From an uncultured Eubacteriales bacterium (GTDB lineage: Bacteria; Bacillota; Clostridia; Christensenellales; Aristaeellaceae): DNA of 64,000 nt. Both the position numbers and the translations under genes were made by a program. The DNA lies in NCBI GenBank assembly GCA_902799045.1, contig CADBZH010000019.1:1-64000 (forward strand). Direction: 5' to 3'. This document shows, one piece after another, positions 21,263 through 32,621 of the stretch. The first letter of the stretch is position 1, and each line of letters opens with the position of its first letter. Below the pieces are notes generated by a model that saw nothing but the letters and a program-made list of their open reading frames with translations, had not been told where the DNA came from and searched no databases.

Positions 21263-21982
21263 CTACAGCCTCGCGGTCTTTCCCGCCTCGCAGAACGGGC
21301 GGATCGCGCCGTTCTCCACCAGCCAGGCTTCGCCGCAGAGGGTCTCGCGGCCGTCCTCGACGCGCAGGTAGCTGCCGTCGGGGATCAGGTAGAAGCGGCG
21401 GCCCATGCTGTCCGGGAAGGTGATATCGGCATAGACGCGCAGGCCGTCGAGCGTGACGTCCAGGTTGCCGTCGAAGTGGGGGATGATCATCGCGCCGGTG
21501 AGGCCCAGCCCCGGCAGGAAACGTCGATAGTTCGGGTCGACGGCCTCGCCCTCCAACTCCGGCTGGGCGTAGACGGTCGCGGCGGCGTTCATCGTGCCGG
21601 CGCTGATGCCGATCAGCACGCCGTCGAAGCCCGCCAGCAGCCCCTTCAGGCCGATCTCATGGAAGAAGCGGTTCTGCGTGGGCACGTGGCCGCCGGTGAG
21701 CACGATCACATCCGCCGAGGGCACCAGCGCGGGGGCGTCGGCGGCGTTGCGGCGGTCGAGGATGTCGAAGCACCCGAAGGCGACGCCCGAGGCTTCGAAC
21801 GCGGCCCGCTGCCGGGCGGCATAGAAGTCGTTGGTGTCCGGCTCGTCCGGCGACGAGGCCACGAAAAGCCCGCGAAGGGGCCGCTTCGGCAGGCTCGCCG
21901 CCCAGGCGTACGCGAATCCGTTCGCCGGGTTCAGCGCGCTGTCGTCGGGCAGGAAGGGGTTGCTGGCCAGAAAGCAGATCAT
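21263..21982 (-). CDS. Type 1 glutamine amidotransferase-like / peptidase E (S51) family protein
   Basis: 239 aa. The nucleophile elbow GISAGTMN places the catalytic serine at S127, and IIPHFD gives a histidine near H169. VIVLTGGHVPTQNRFF matches the family region before the nucleophile. Peptidase E cleaves Asp-X dipeptides; related proteins include cyanophycinases. The specificity cannot be set from sequence. GGAGG is present before the start on the minus strand. It appears monocistronic, with repeats on both sides. Confidence 0.85.
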   Translation of the reverse strand: MICFLASNPFLPDDSALNPANGFAYAWAASLPKRPLRGLFVASSPDEPDTNDFYAARQRAAFEASGVAFGCFDILDRRNAADAPALVPSADVIVLTGGHVPTQNRFFHEIGLKGLLAGFDGVLIGISAGTMNAAATVYAQPELEGEAVDPNYRRFLPGLGLTGAMIIPHFDGNLDVTLDGLRVYADITFPDSMGRRFYLIPDGSYLRVEDGRETLCGEAWLVENGAIRPFCEAGKTARL

Positions 21983-22010
21983 GGGAGGACCTCCAAATCG
22001 TAGATTACTA

Positions 22011-22146
22011 GAGTGTGTTTCTAAATCCCAGGAGATGCAGTTTCGAGCGTAGTTGGCTGCATCTCAAGGCGGTTTTCCGCAGGTTTACTGGCGGTAAATC
22101 AAGGAATCCGCCGAAAATGCGCTTCGGGGATTTTAGAAACACACTC
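22011..22146. repeat. MITE-like element with 15-bp perfect TIRs
   Basis: 136 bp bounded by GAGTGTGTTTCTAAA (22011-22025) and its exact inverse TTTAGAAACACACTC (22132-22146). The interior carries GGTTTACTGGCGGTAAATC, the same core as the elements at 3978 and 9474. I do not see a clear target duplication. A lone end of this element lies at 12252-12289. Confidence 0.85.
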
Positions 22147-22234
22147 AAATAACGCAGATTCCCCGACCTTGAATCAATGGGTCGGGGAATCGTTGCCAGA
22201 AACGCGGCAGCGATTGGCTGCCGGCCCCGCCGGC

Positions 22235-23770
22235 TCAGTAGCCCAGCTCCGCAGACTTGTCGTAGACGGGCTTCAGGGCGTGGTAGAGGCGGTTGTAGAT
22301 CTCGTAAGTCTTGTTGTAGGCGGGCTGGTTGGCGGGATCGGGATGGGTCTCGGTCTCGGCCTTGATGACCTGAACGGCCTCGCCCAGGTTCTTCCAGATG
22401 CCCGCGCCGACGCCCGCGACCATCACCGCGCCATACGCGCCGCCCTCGTTCGCGGCGGACATGGTGTAGACCGGCAGGTCGAAGATGTCGGCCTGCATCT
22501 GCCGCCAGAGCGCGCTGACGCTGCCGCCGCCAGAGGCGTAGACCTTCTCGTTGCTGGCGAAGGAACCGAAGATGTCCACCAGCTGCTTCAGGGAGTAGGT
22601 GACGCCCTCCATCACGCTGCGGGTGATGTCGGCCTTCTTGCTGCCCAGCGTGAGCCCGTAGAAGGAAGCGCGGGCGTTCGGGTCCGGATAGGGGCAGCGC
22701 TCGCCCGTCAGGTAGGGGGTGAACACCACGCCGTTCGCGCCGGGCACGGACTGCTCCGCGATCTCGCCCATGATGTTGAACACGTTCTCGCCGGTCTCCT
22801 TGGCCTTGATGGACTCCTCGCCGCACAGCTCGTCCTTGTACCAGCGATAGGCGCCGCCGGCGGTCAGCGTGCAGCCGAAGGCCAGCCACAGGCCGGGCTC
22901 GTTGCCGCAGAACATCTGCAGGTCGCCGTTGGGGTTGTGCTCGAAGTGATCCAGCGCCATGGACACGTTGCCGCTGGTGCCGATGACCACGCCCAGGATG
23001 CCCTGCTTCACCAGGCCCGCGCCGGTGGTCTGGATGACGGCGTCGCCGCCGCCATAGTAGCAGCTCAGGCCTTCGGGCAGGCCCGTCAGTGCCGCGCATT
23101 CGGCCGTGACGCCGCCGGCGCGCTCGATGGACTCGTGCGCCTCGGGGAAGATGGCCTTGTCCAGGCCGGCGATGGCGATCAGCTCGTCGCTCCACCTGCG
23201 GTTCTTCGTGTCATAGAAGCCGGTGCCGGAGGCGTCGGACACGTCGATGCCCAGCTCGCCGGTCATTTTGAAGCGGATGTAGTCCTTCGGGCACACGAAC
23301 AGCTTCATGCGCTTGAAGTTCTCCGGCTCCTCGTCGCGCAGCCACAGGATCTTGCCGCCGGTGTAGCCGGTGAGCATGCGGTTGTTGGTGTAGGTGAGCA
23401 GCTTCTCCAGGCCGCCCGCCTTCTCGGTGATCCAGTCGCACTGGGCCTGGGTGCGCTGGTCGCACCACAGGATGGAGGGACGGATGACCTCGTTGTTCTC
23501 ATCCAGGGCCACCAGGCCGTGCATCTGGCCGGAATAGCTGACGCCCGCGATGTCGGCGGGGTTCACGCTGGACTTTTTCAGGATCACCTGCATGCCGCGC
23601 ACCACGGCGTCCCACCAGTCCTTCGGGTCCTGCTCCGCCCAGCCGGGCTTCGGGGTGTAGAGCGGATACTCCTGGGTGGAGGAGGCGACGACCGTGCCCT
23701 CGCTGTCCACGAGGATGCACTTCGCGCCGGAGGTGCCCACGTCCAGGCCAATCAGGTACTTCTTGCTCAT
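22235..23770 (-). CDS. xylB: Xylulokinase (FGGY carbohydrate kinase)
   Basis: 511 aa. Phosphorylates D-xylulose to xylulose 5-phosphate. It starts MSKKYLIGLDVGTSGAKCILVD (ATP-binding phosphate-1 region), has YSGQMHGLVALD, the substrate-contact stretch typical of xylulokinases, then SGTGFYDT and the FGGY-C domain with GGDAVIQTTGAGL and ASGGGSVSALWRQMQADIFD. There is no xylose isomerase or transporter beside it in the window. The product would feed rpe and the pentose phosphate pathway. Other FGGY substrates are possible, but the MHGLV motif favours xylulose. Confidence 0.9.
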   Translation of the reverse strand: MSKKYLIGLDVGTSGAKCILVDSEGTVVASSTQEYPLYTPKPGWAEQDPKDWWDAVVRGMQVILKKSSVNPADIAGVSYSGQMHGLVALDENNEVIRPSILWCDQRTQAQCDWITEKAGGLEKLLTYTNNRMLTGYTGGKILWLRDEEPENFKRMKLFVCPKDYIRFKMTGELGIDVSDASGTGFYDTKNRRWSDELIAIAGLDKAIFPEAHESIERAGGVTAECAALTGLPEGLSCYYGGGDAVIQTTGAGLVKQGILGVVIGTSGNVSMALDHFEHNPNGDLQMFCGNEPGLWLAFGCTLTAGGAYRWYKDELCGEESIKAKETGENVFNIMGEIAEQSVPGANGVVFTPYLTGERCPYPDPNARASFYGLTLGSKKADITRSVMEGVTYSLKQLVDIFGSFASNEKVYASGGGSVSALWRQMQADIFDLPVYTMSAANEGGAYGAVMVAGVGAGIWKNLGEAVQVIKAETETHPDPANQPAYNKTYEIYNRLYHALKPVYDKSAELGY

Positions 23771-23797
23771 GGGGATCGACTTCCTTTCGTTGTTGTG

Positions 23798-24457
23798 CTA
23801 TTTGCTTTTATTCCGTTTCATCTTTTCCATGACCTTCTTCGATACCTCGGAGATCTTGTGGAAGTCCAGGCGGTTTTCCTCGCCGCGCAGCAGCCGCTGG
23901 ATGTTGCTGCGGTGTCCGAACAGGGACAGTGCCGCCGCCACGCAGGCTGCGCCGAGGAACAGGCCGTAGTTTTCCCGGCCCTTGCAGATGATGCCGGTGA
24001 CGATGGGGAAGGCCACGGAGGTGATCAGCGAGGCGATGGACATGTAGCGGGTCAGAGCCACGGCGATGACCTGCACCGCCAGCGCCGCCAGCGCCAGCCA
24101 CGGGCTGATGGCGATGATGAGCCCCAGCGAGGTGGCGATGCCCTTGCCGCCCTTGAAGCCCATGAACACGGGGAAATCATGGCCCAGGATGGCGAATACG
24201 CCGCCCAGCAGCATGCCCAGGTCGCCGCCCAGCCAGCGGCCGATCAGGCAGGCCACGTAGCCCTTCAGGCAGTCGCACACCAGCGTCAGTACGCTCGGCA
24301 GCCAGCCCAGCGTGCGCAGCACGTTGGTGGTGCCGGTGTTGCCGCTGCCGTGCTTGCGGATGTCCGCGATGCCGTAGCCCTTTGAGATCAGCACGCCCGA
24401 GGGGATGTTGCCCAACAGGTAGCCGAGGACGGCGGCGAGAATACATTTCCATACCAT
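23798..24457 (-). CDS. plsY: Acyl-phosphate glycerol-3-phosphate acyltransferase PlsY
   Basis: 219 aa membrane enzyme that makes lysophosphatidic acid from acyl-phosphate, the first step of phospholipid synthesis in Bacillota. The three conserved motifs are present: SGNTGTTNVLR, GHDFPVFMGFKGGKGIATSLG and the C-terminal HRSNIQRLLRGEENR. Membrane helices are spread over residues 1-175. The tail of about 25 residues is lysine-rich. GGAGGTGATCAAAC lies before the ATG. It follows der on the same strand, the usual DUF512-der-plsY grouping. Confidence 0.95.
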   Translation of the reverse strand: MVWKCILAAVLGYLLGNIPSGVLISKGYGIADIRKHGSGNTGTTNVLRTLGWLPSVLTLVCDCLKGYVACLIGRWLGGDLGMLLGGVFAILGHDFPVFMGFKGGKGIATSLGLIIAISPWLALAALAVQVIAVALTRYMSIASLITSVAFPIVTGIICKGRENYGLFLGAACVAAALSLFGHRSNIQRLLRGEENRLDFHKISEVSKKVMEKMKRNKSK

Positions 24458-24507
24458 GTTTGATCACCTCCGGAAGGAAGGCTTTGGAGAATCGGGAGCG
24501 AGGGGGG

Positions 24508-24606
24508 AGTGAGGAATTCCGGTTGGAATCCTGACGGATTTCCATGATTCCATGGGCCGCGGAACGAACAAATCCCAAAGGGCTTTGCACCGCTGTTCTT
24601 CATTCC
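24508..24606. repeat. Degenerate GAGTGAGG-type intergenic repeat between der and plsY
   Basis: GGGAGTGAGGAATTCC opens the segment, and GGAATCCTGACGGATTTCC and AAATCCCAAAGGGCTTT are internal hairpins of the same style as in the 12.3 and 15.2 kb elements. The right terminus is not recognisable. Confidence 0.5.
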
Positions 24607-24627
24607 GGATTCACAATACCAGGCGCC

Positions 24628-25937
24628 TCATTCTTCCTTCTTCTTTCGCTCCCTCAATATGAACTTCAGCGGCGTTCCCTCGAAGCCGAAGGCCTTGCGG
24701 AACTGCTTTTCCAGGTAGCGCTCGTAGGAGAAGTGCATCAGGTTCTGGTCGTTGACGAACATGACGAAGGTGGGCGGCTGTACGGCCTGCTGGGTGGCGT
24801 AGTAGATCTTCAGCCTGCGGCCGGAGGTGGCCGGGGGCTGCAGCGCCGCCTGGGCGTCGGCCAGGATGTCGTTCAGAAGCCCGGTGGTGACCCGGCGCGT
24901 GGCCTGGGCGTGGGCTTCGCGCACGGCCTGCAGCACCTTGTTCACCCGCTGGCCCGTCAGCGCCGAGATGAACAGCACCGGGGCGTAGGCCATGAACTTC
25001 AGGTTTTCCCGAACCTCCTTGACGAACTTGTCCATCGTCCTGGTGTCCTTCTCCACGGCGTCCCACTTGTTGATGACGATGATGGCCGCCTTGCCCTTTT
25101 CGTCCACATAGCCGGCGATCTTGCTGTCCTGCTCGGTGACGCCCTCAGCGCCACGTCGCAGCGGTCGATGGCCGCCAGCGCGCGCACGATGGAGAAGCGC
25201 TCCAGCGACTGGTATTCGATGGCCCGCTTGCGGCGGATGCCGGCGGTGTCGATGATGACGAAATCCTGTCCGTCGTCGGTGAAGCGGGTGTCGATGGCGT
25301 CGCGGGTGGTGCCGGCGATGTCGGACACCATCACCCGGTCCTCGCCCAGGATGCGGTTCACCAGGCTGGACTTGCCCACGTTCGGCTTGCCCACCACGGC
25401 GATCTGGATCGCGCCCACGTCCTCCTCCTCGGCGTCCGGGTCGGGGAAGTTCTGGCACAGGGCCTCCAGCAGGTCGCCGAAGTTCAGCAGGTTCACGCTG
25501 CTCACGCCGATGGGATCGCCGATGCCCAGGTTGTAGAACTCGTAGATATCGTCCATGCGCTTGACGTTGTCGATCTTGTTGACCACCAGCATCACGGGCT
25601 TGCCGCTCTTGCGCAGCATGTCGGCCACGTCCTCGTCGTCGGCGGTCATGCCGGCCTTGCCGTCCACGAAGAACAGGATAACGTCGCAGGTCTCGATGGC
25701 GATCTCCGCCTGGCGGCGCATCTGCGAAAGCAGTGGATCGTCGCTGTTCGGGTCGATGCCGCCGGTGTCGATCAGCGTGAATTTGTAGTTCTGCCATTCG
25801 CAGTCGGCGTACACGCGGTCGCGGGTGACGCCGGGGGTGTCCTCCACGATGGCGATGCGCTTGCCCACCATCTGATTGAAGAAGGTGGACTTGCCCACGT
25901 TCGGACGGCCGACGATGGCTACGAGGGGTTTGGACAT
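24628..25937 (-). pseudogene. der: GTPase Der (EngA), disrupted by a frameshift near 25146
   Basis: Der is an essential double-GTPase for 50S assembly. The first frame runs from ATG 25937: G1 [11 protein letters not shown]3 DTGGID, G4 NKID, then the second GTPase domain [24 protein letters not shown] and [13 protein letters not shown]. There the frame breaks. From about 25146 the protein continues in another frame with [18 protein letters not shown] (G4) and the complete KH-like tail ending in RERKKKEE. Compared with other Der proteins, about six residues (the VVLDGE-like stretch) plus one base are missing, consistent with a deletion near 19 nt. Everything else is intact, so a sequencing or assembly error is as likely as a true mutation. 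Confidence 0.88.
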
Positions 25938-25985
25938 TATGATAAACCTCCATTATCAAGTGGATGTAAACTGTATGACAGTCAG

Positions 25986-26087
25986 GAGTGAGGCGTATTG
26001 GTTGGCTGGGTACCCCGTTCGCGAGACCAAAGCGTTTGATTCCGCGTTCATTGGTTCGTGGCTATCTGTACTTCTGACGCCTCACTC
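25986..26087 (-). repeat. GAGTGAGG-bounded intergenic element between der and the DUF512 gene
   Basis: Perfect 11-bp inverted ends, GAGTGAGGCGT (25986-25996) and ACGCCTCACTC (26077-26087). Read on the minus strand, the end at 26087 contains the TGA stop of the DUF512 gene. No frame is supported inside. Confidence 0.8.
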
Positions 26088-27407
26088 GATCCGTATCTCC
26101 GCCCCGCTCAGCTCCAGGATCGTGTTCAGCAGGTCCTCGCCCCTTCTCCCTACGGGGCGGACGGGCTTGCCGAGGCGGGCGACGGCCTCGTCCAGGGTCA
26201 TGTCGTCGAGGAAGACCGCGTCGTCCCGCAGCATGACCGCGGTAATCATGATGGCTTCGCATGCCACGCCCGCCATCTGCCGCGTCAGGTCGCCGCCGGT
26301 GATGAGCCCGGAGACGGTGACGGTGGGGCCGAAGTAGGTGTTCTCCAGCGCGTACACGGAGATATTCGCGCCGGAAACCGGATAATCCTGCAGCATTTGG
26401 CGGATAAAATCCGCGGCGGATTTGCCGCAGGCGATGGCGAGCTTCGCACCGCCCGGCGTCGCCCGGCGCATGGCTTCCGGAAGCTGCCGCCAGGCGTCCT
26501 GATACTCCGTGTCCAGCAGCCGCAGCAGCCCCACGCCGTCGTCGATCTGCCCGTAGTCCTCATAGGCCTCGTCCGGCGGGATGGGCCAGTCGGCCTGAAG
26601 GTAGAATTCGTCCGAGGGAAACACGAAGCGCGTGCCGCGCGAATCGAGCAGCCGCGCCCGCCACTTCTCCGCCAGCGCCACCACCGCCCGGGCCTCCTCG
26701 GGCCGGTAGGGGCGCAGCGCCGTCAAGCCATCCCGGTGGCCGGTGAGCCCCACCGGCACCAGCGCCAGCGAGCGCGCCCCCTGAAGGGCGGAGAGCTCTC
26801 GGATGGTGCGGTCCAGGGCGTCGCCGTCGTTGATGCCGGGGCACAGCACGCACTGGCAGTGGAATTCGACGCCGCCGTCGGACAGCCTTTGCAGCTGGCC
26901 CATCAGCCGCCGCGCCCGGGGCGTGCCCAGCACGTGGGTGCGCAGGTCCGGGTCGGTGCAGTGCACGGAGATGTAGAGGGGGGAGCAGTGGCGCGCGATG
27001 ATGCGATCGAGCTCCGCGTCGGAGACGTTTGTCAGCGTCACGTAGTTGCCCATCATCAGGCTCATGCGCCAGTCGTCGTCCTTCACGCGCATGGTGTCGC
27101 GGGCGCCGTCGGGCAGCTGGTCCACAAAGCAGAACAGGCACTTGTTGCAGCACAGCCGCGTGCCGGACATCATCGGCGTCTCGAAGTTCAGGCCCAGGGG
27201 GGCGTACTCGTCCTTGCGGATGGCGAAGTCCACGGGCGCGCCGTCGCGCAGCACCTGCAGCGTCAGCCGGCGCCGGGCGGACAGGGCCTGATAGTCGATG
27301 AAGTCGATGACGGTGACGCCGCCGATGCGCGCAAGCCGGTCGCCCGCGCGGATGCCCGCGCGGTCCGCCGGGCTGCCCGGATCCACCGAAACGATGAGAT
27401 GCGACAT
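26082..27407 (-). CDS. DUF512 family radical SAM-like protein with N-terminal PDZ domain
   Basis: 441 aa. An N-terminal PDZ-like domain (VDPGSPADRAGIRAGDRLARIGG) is followed by a radical SAM-type core with the cluster motif CCNKCLFC (CX3CX2C) in CFVDQLPDGARDTMRVKDDDWRMS, and a C-terminal DUF512 domain (about 240-430). The family is widespread in Clostridia and cyanobacteria, typically next to der, and its reaction is unknown. ATG 27407 follows GGAGGACAGC; the frame extends ten codons upstream without a ribosome site. The stop TGA is provided by the GAGTGAGG end of a repeat. Confidence 0.9.
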   Translation of the reverse strand: MSHLIVSVDPGSPADRAGIRAGDRLARIGGVTVIDFIDYQALSARRRLTLQVLRDGAPVDFAIRKDEYAPLGLNFETPMMSGTRLCCNKCLFCFVDQLPDGARDTMRVKDDDWRMSLMMGNYVTLTNVSDAELDRIIARHCSPLYISVHCTDPDLRTHVLGTPRARRLMGQLQRLSDGGVEFHCQCVLCPGINDGDALDRTIRELSALQGARSLALVPVGLTGHRDGLTALRPYRPEEARAVVALAEKWRARLLDSRGTRFVFPSDEFYLQADWPIPPDEAYEDYGQIDDGVGLLRLLDTEYQDAWRQLPEAMRRATPGGAKLAIACGKSAADFIRQMLQDYPVSGANISVYALENTYFGPTVTVSGLITGGDLTRQMAGVACEAIMITAVMLRDDAVFLDDMTLDEAVARLGKPVRPVGRRGEDLLNTILELSGAEIRIE

Positions 27408-27553
27408 GCTGTCCTCCGCGAACAAAAACTCTTCCAATTACCATTATGCCCCATTTTTCCGCTTCCGTCAACGCCGAAAGGGTAAAAAGGGCTGGCTTTA
27501 GCGCATTTTTGGGCGCAGATTGGATAAAATGGCGATTATTTACTGAAAGATGC

Positions 27554-27582
27554 TTGCATACAGTCGCTCCAAGGTGTATAAT
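27554..27582 (+). promoter_or_regulatory. Predicted promoter of ppdK
   Basis: TTGCAT (27554-27559), a 17-base spacer and TATAAT (27577-27582), in an AT-rich stretch 50 bases upstream of the ppdK start. Confidence 0.75.
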
Positions 27583-27633
27583 GAAGTGCTTTTAAGTAAC
27601 CCTTTGCAATAAATATCGGGAGGATGAAAGACC

Positions 27634-30264
<2,631 letters not shown>

Positions 30265-30290
30265 TCGAACCGAAACTGAACCCACAAAAC

Positions 30291-30323
30291 GGCCCCGTCC
30301 GAAAGGACGGGGGCCTGGTTTGT
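30291..30323 (+). terminator. Terminator after ppdK
   Basis: GGCCCCGTCC (30291-30300), GAAA loop, GGACGGGGGCC with one bulged G, then TGGTTTGTGT. Confidence 0.8.
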
Positions 30324-30368
30324 GTGAGGACTTATCGCAAGAATGCTGACGTTCAATCCCCGCCGTAG

Positions 30369-30388
30369 GGACGCCATATATGGCGTCC
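30369..30388. repeat. Palindrome GGACGCCATATATGGCGTCC, copy 1
   Basis: A perfect 20-base palindrome, GGACGCCATATATGGCGTCC, in the gap between ppdK and the DUF4179-like gene. The identical palindrome occurs at 57126-57145. Confidence 0.8.
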
Positions 30389-30406
30389 GCAGGGCCGGAG
30401 GGATCG

Positions 30407-32014
30407 TCAGCCGTCCTGGAAGCAGGAGATGTCCTCGCCTTCCTCCCACTCGGCGGGGCCGGGTTTGCCGCCGGCGCACACGGGGCAGGGCTTCTTGCCG
30501 TCCTCCACGGCCTTGGAGATATCCCAGTGCACGGCGGAGTACATGCCGGAGCAATGTTCCTCCAGGTGGTAATAGGTGCCGCCCTTCGTGGCCCAGACGG
30601 TGATCTCCGGGTCGCCGGGCTGCCAGCTTCCCGCGGCCTCCCTCGTGGCGAGGGCCTGGGCCTCCTCCTCGGCGGCGGCGGTGTCCAGGATGGGCGTGAG
30701 GTCGGCAATGACAACCTCGTCCGTAAATTCCCGCTTCGCCTCGTCCCAGTGCTTCGCCACCAGCTGCAGCGATTGGATGTCGCCCAGCGGGACGTAGCCG
30801 TCGTAGGTGTAATCCCAGCAGAAGGCGCGGGTGTCGTTCCGCATGGATTCGGTGCCGCCCCACAGGGCGCTGTACAGCTCCCTGCCGTTCACGTAGAAGA
30901 GCAGCTCGGGAAAGCGGCTGAAATCCACGTCCTCGTCGCTTGCCGGCATGCCCTCGTCCGGCAGCAGCCAGATCCTGGTCTCGATCTTGAAGTGGGTCAT
31001 GCGGAACTTCTCGATGGTGATGGTCATGCCGTCGTAGCGGAAGGTGTTTTTCTCCAGGCCGTTGTACAGGTCGTGGGACACCATGTCCTTGTTCAGCGGC
31101 AGCGACACGCTCCGCTCGGCCGCCAGGCTGGCGATGCCGGTGTGGTCCAGGCCCTTCGGGGTGATCGCCCTGTCCGAGAAGGCATAGTCCTTCATGTCAA
31201 TGGCATAGCCCTTCTCCTCGGCATCCTCCGCCGACAGGACCTCCAGCACATCGGGGAACATCCACAGGTCCACCATCGGCGCGCCGCACTCGTCCATATC
31301 CCAGTAGTACAGCGTGTCCGAGTCCGGGAAGGCGGTTGTCTTGAAGCGGGCGCTCTTCCAGGGGACCAGCATCTCGGGATGGGCGTAGTCGCCTTCCTCG
31401 TTGTAGAAACCCGGCAGGTATTGAAGCGGCCGGTTGGACTTGAAGAAGGCCGCGCCTACCTCCAGCTTCATGTCCTTCAGCTCCAGCTCCCTGGAATCGG
31501 CGATGATCGGCTTTACGAAGGTGTCCGTGGCGGGGTATTTGCCGCCCAGGGCGATGGTTGAGCAGGTCCAGCCGTCCTCCAGGTAGCCGCCCACCCGGTA
31601 TTCCGCGGGCTTGCCGTTGATGCGGGGCACCAGCAGCCCGACCAGGTAGGTGTTTCCATCCTCCGGCACGGACAGGGTGTAGGAGACGTACAGGTCGTCC
31701 CCCTCCCAGACCGCCTCGTCGATGGTGAAATTGAAGCCTTCCCCGGCGTCGGCCAGGTGCACGTCCTGCACGCGCTCGGCCATGTCCTTTGCGCCCGCGT
31801 CGCTCAGCTCGTCCTTCAACTGGTTGTTCCCGATCACCGCCGCCACGGCCCCGATGGCCAGCAGCGCGATCAGCGCCGCCACCAGGGCCAGCGTCAGCTT
31901 CCTGTAGCGTTTGCTTTGCTTCATATCCCTATCCTCCAGCCCGCGCAGCGTCTGCTCCACGCGGTCGTGGAACCCCTTCGGGGTCTGGGGGAACGGGTCC
32001 TTCCAGCGCTTCAT
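30407..32014 (-). CDS. DUF4179-type membrane anti-sigma factor with C-terminal Cys/His motif
   Basis: 535 aa. A cytoplasmic N-terminus of about 39 residues is followed by one membrane helix (40-62) and a large external region. FNFTIDEAVWEGDDLYVSYTLSV is the hallmark of the DUF4179 domain, which is found in proteins encoded beside ECF sigma factors in Bacillota. The last 60 residues add WATKGGTYYHLEEHCSGMYSA...DGKKPCPVC, placing H483, H487, C488, C510 and C513 in a likely metal-binding or redox pattern outside the membrane. The start codon overlaps the sigma gene's end and AAAGGAGGC precedes it, so the two are co-translated. The expected role is to hold the sigma factor and respond to an external signal; the signal is unknown. 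Confidence 0.8.
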   Translation of the reverse strand: MKRWKDPFPQTPKGFHDRVEQTLRGLEDRDMKQSKRYRKLTLALVAALIALLAIGAVAAVIGNNQLKDELSDAGAKDMAERVQDVHLADAGEGFNFTIDEAVWEGDDLYVSYTLSVPEDGNTYLVGLLVPRINGKPAEYRVGGYLEDGWTCSTIALGGKYPATDTFVKPIIADSRELELKDMKLEVGAAFFKSNRPLQYLPGFYNEEGDYAHPEMLVPWKSARFKTTAFPDSDTLYYWDMDECGAPMVDLWMFPDVLEVLSAEDAEEKGYAIDMKDYAFSDRAITPKGLDHTGIASLAAERSVSLPLNKDMVSHDLYNGLEKNTFRYDGMTITIEKFRMTHFKIETRIWLLPDEGMPASDEDVDFSRFPELLFYVNGRELYSALWGGTESMRNDTRAFCWDYTYDGYVPLGDIQSLQLVAKHWDEAKREFTDEVVIADLTPILDTAAAEEEAQALATREAAGSWQPGDPEITVWATKGGTYYHLEEHCSGMYSAVHWDISKAVEDGKKPCPVCAGGKPGPAEWEEGEDISCFQDG

Positions 32015-32481
32015 GGGCGGGCCTCCTTTCCGTTCAATGCGTCCTTGAGCAGCGCGCGGCCGCGGCTGAGCCGCCACTTCACCGTTCCCTCGGGAACGGC
32101 GAGGATGCGGGCGGTCTCGGCGACGCTGTAGCCCTCGATGTAGTGCAGCTCCAGCGCCGCGCGCAGCTTCTGCGGCAGGCCCATCAGCGCTTCCAATAGC
32201 GGCGCGTCCTCCGGCTCCGGCTGGGGAATGTCCTCCGTGAGCTCGGTGGGCGCGGGCGGGCGGCGGCGGTAGAAGGTCTTGCACTGGTTGATGAGTATGC
32301 GCATCAGCCACGTCTCGAAGTACGCCTCGTTTTTCAGCGTGTCCAGCCTGTCCCATGCCCGCAGCAGCGCCTCCTGGACCGCGTCCTCGCAATCGCACTC
32401 CCGCGGGAGCTGCGTTCGCGCGACGCGGTAGAGCCTGCGTTCACAGGCCCGCACGCGCTGGATGAAGTCGGCTTGCAGCAT
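32011..32481 (-). CDS. ECF-type RNA polymerase sigma factor
   Basis: 156 aa. Region 2 has CDCEDAVQEALLRAWDRLDTLKNEAYFETWLMRILINQC. Region 4 has LPQKLRAALELHYIEGYSVAETARILAVPEGTVKWRLSRGRALL, the helix-turn-helix that reads the -35 element. The length and lack of regions 1 and 3 put it in the ECF group (SigM/SigV-like). The ATG at 32481 has GGAGGG just upstream; a longer frame to 32553 would cross the predicted promoter. The anti-sigma gene overlaps its stop. An ECF-type promoter lies 30-60 bases upstream, suggesting autoregulation. Confidence 0.93.
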   Translation of the reverse strand: MLQADFIQRVRACERRLYRVARTQLPRECDCEDAVQEALLRAWDRLDTLKNEAYFETWLMRILINQCKTFYRRRPPAPTELTEDIPQPEPEDAPLLEALMGLPQKLRAALELHYIEGYSVAETARILAVPEGTVKWRLSRGRALLKDALNGKEARP

Positions 32482-32512
32482 TGTGGTTCCCTCCAAAGTA
32501 CCGGTACACCTG

Positions 32513-32542
32513 TTAGACGCGCGGGGACGGGAAACGGTTGGG
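32513..32542 (-). promoter_or_regulatory. Predicted ECF-type autoregulatory promoter
   Basis: On the minus strand CCCAAC (32542-32537) is followed after 17 bases by CGTCTAA (32519-32513). AAC in the -35 and CGTC in the -10 are the core of SigM/SigV-like ECF promoters. It lies directly upstream of the sigma gene. Confidence 0.65.
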
Positions 32543-32621
32543 CGGTCCGACAATTTTACGCCCCGTCACGTTTCGGCTCCAAATTGTTGGAATAAAGCGC
32601 TATTTGAGGCGCGTGGCGGCG

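Noticed and set aside
22169-24385. 738-residue plus-strand open frame across xylB and plsY
   Set aside because: Shadow of two well-supported minus-strand genes; no ribosome site and no family motif.
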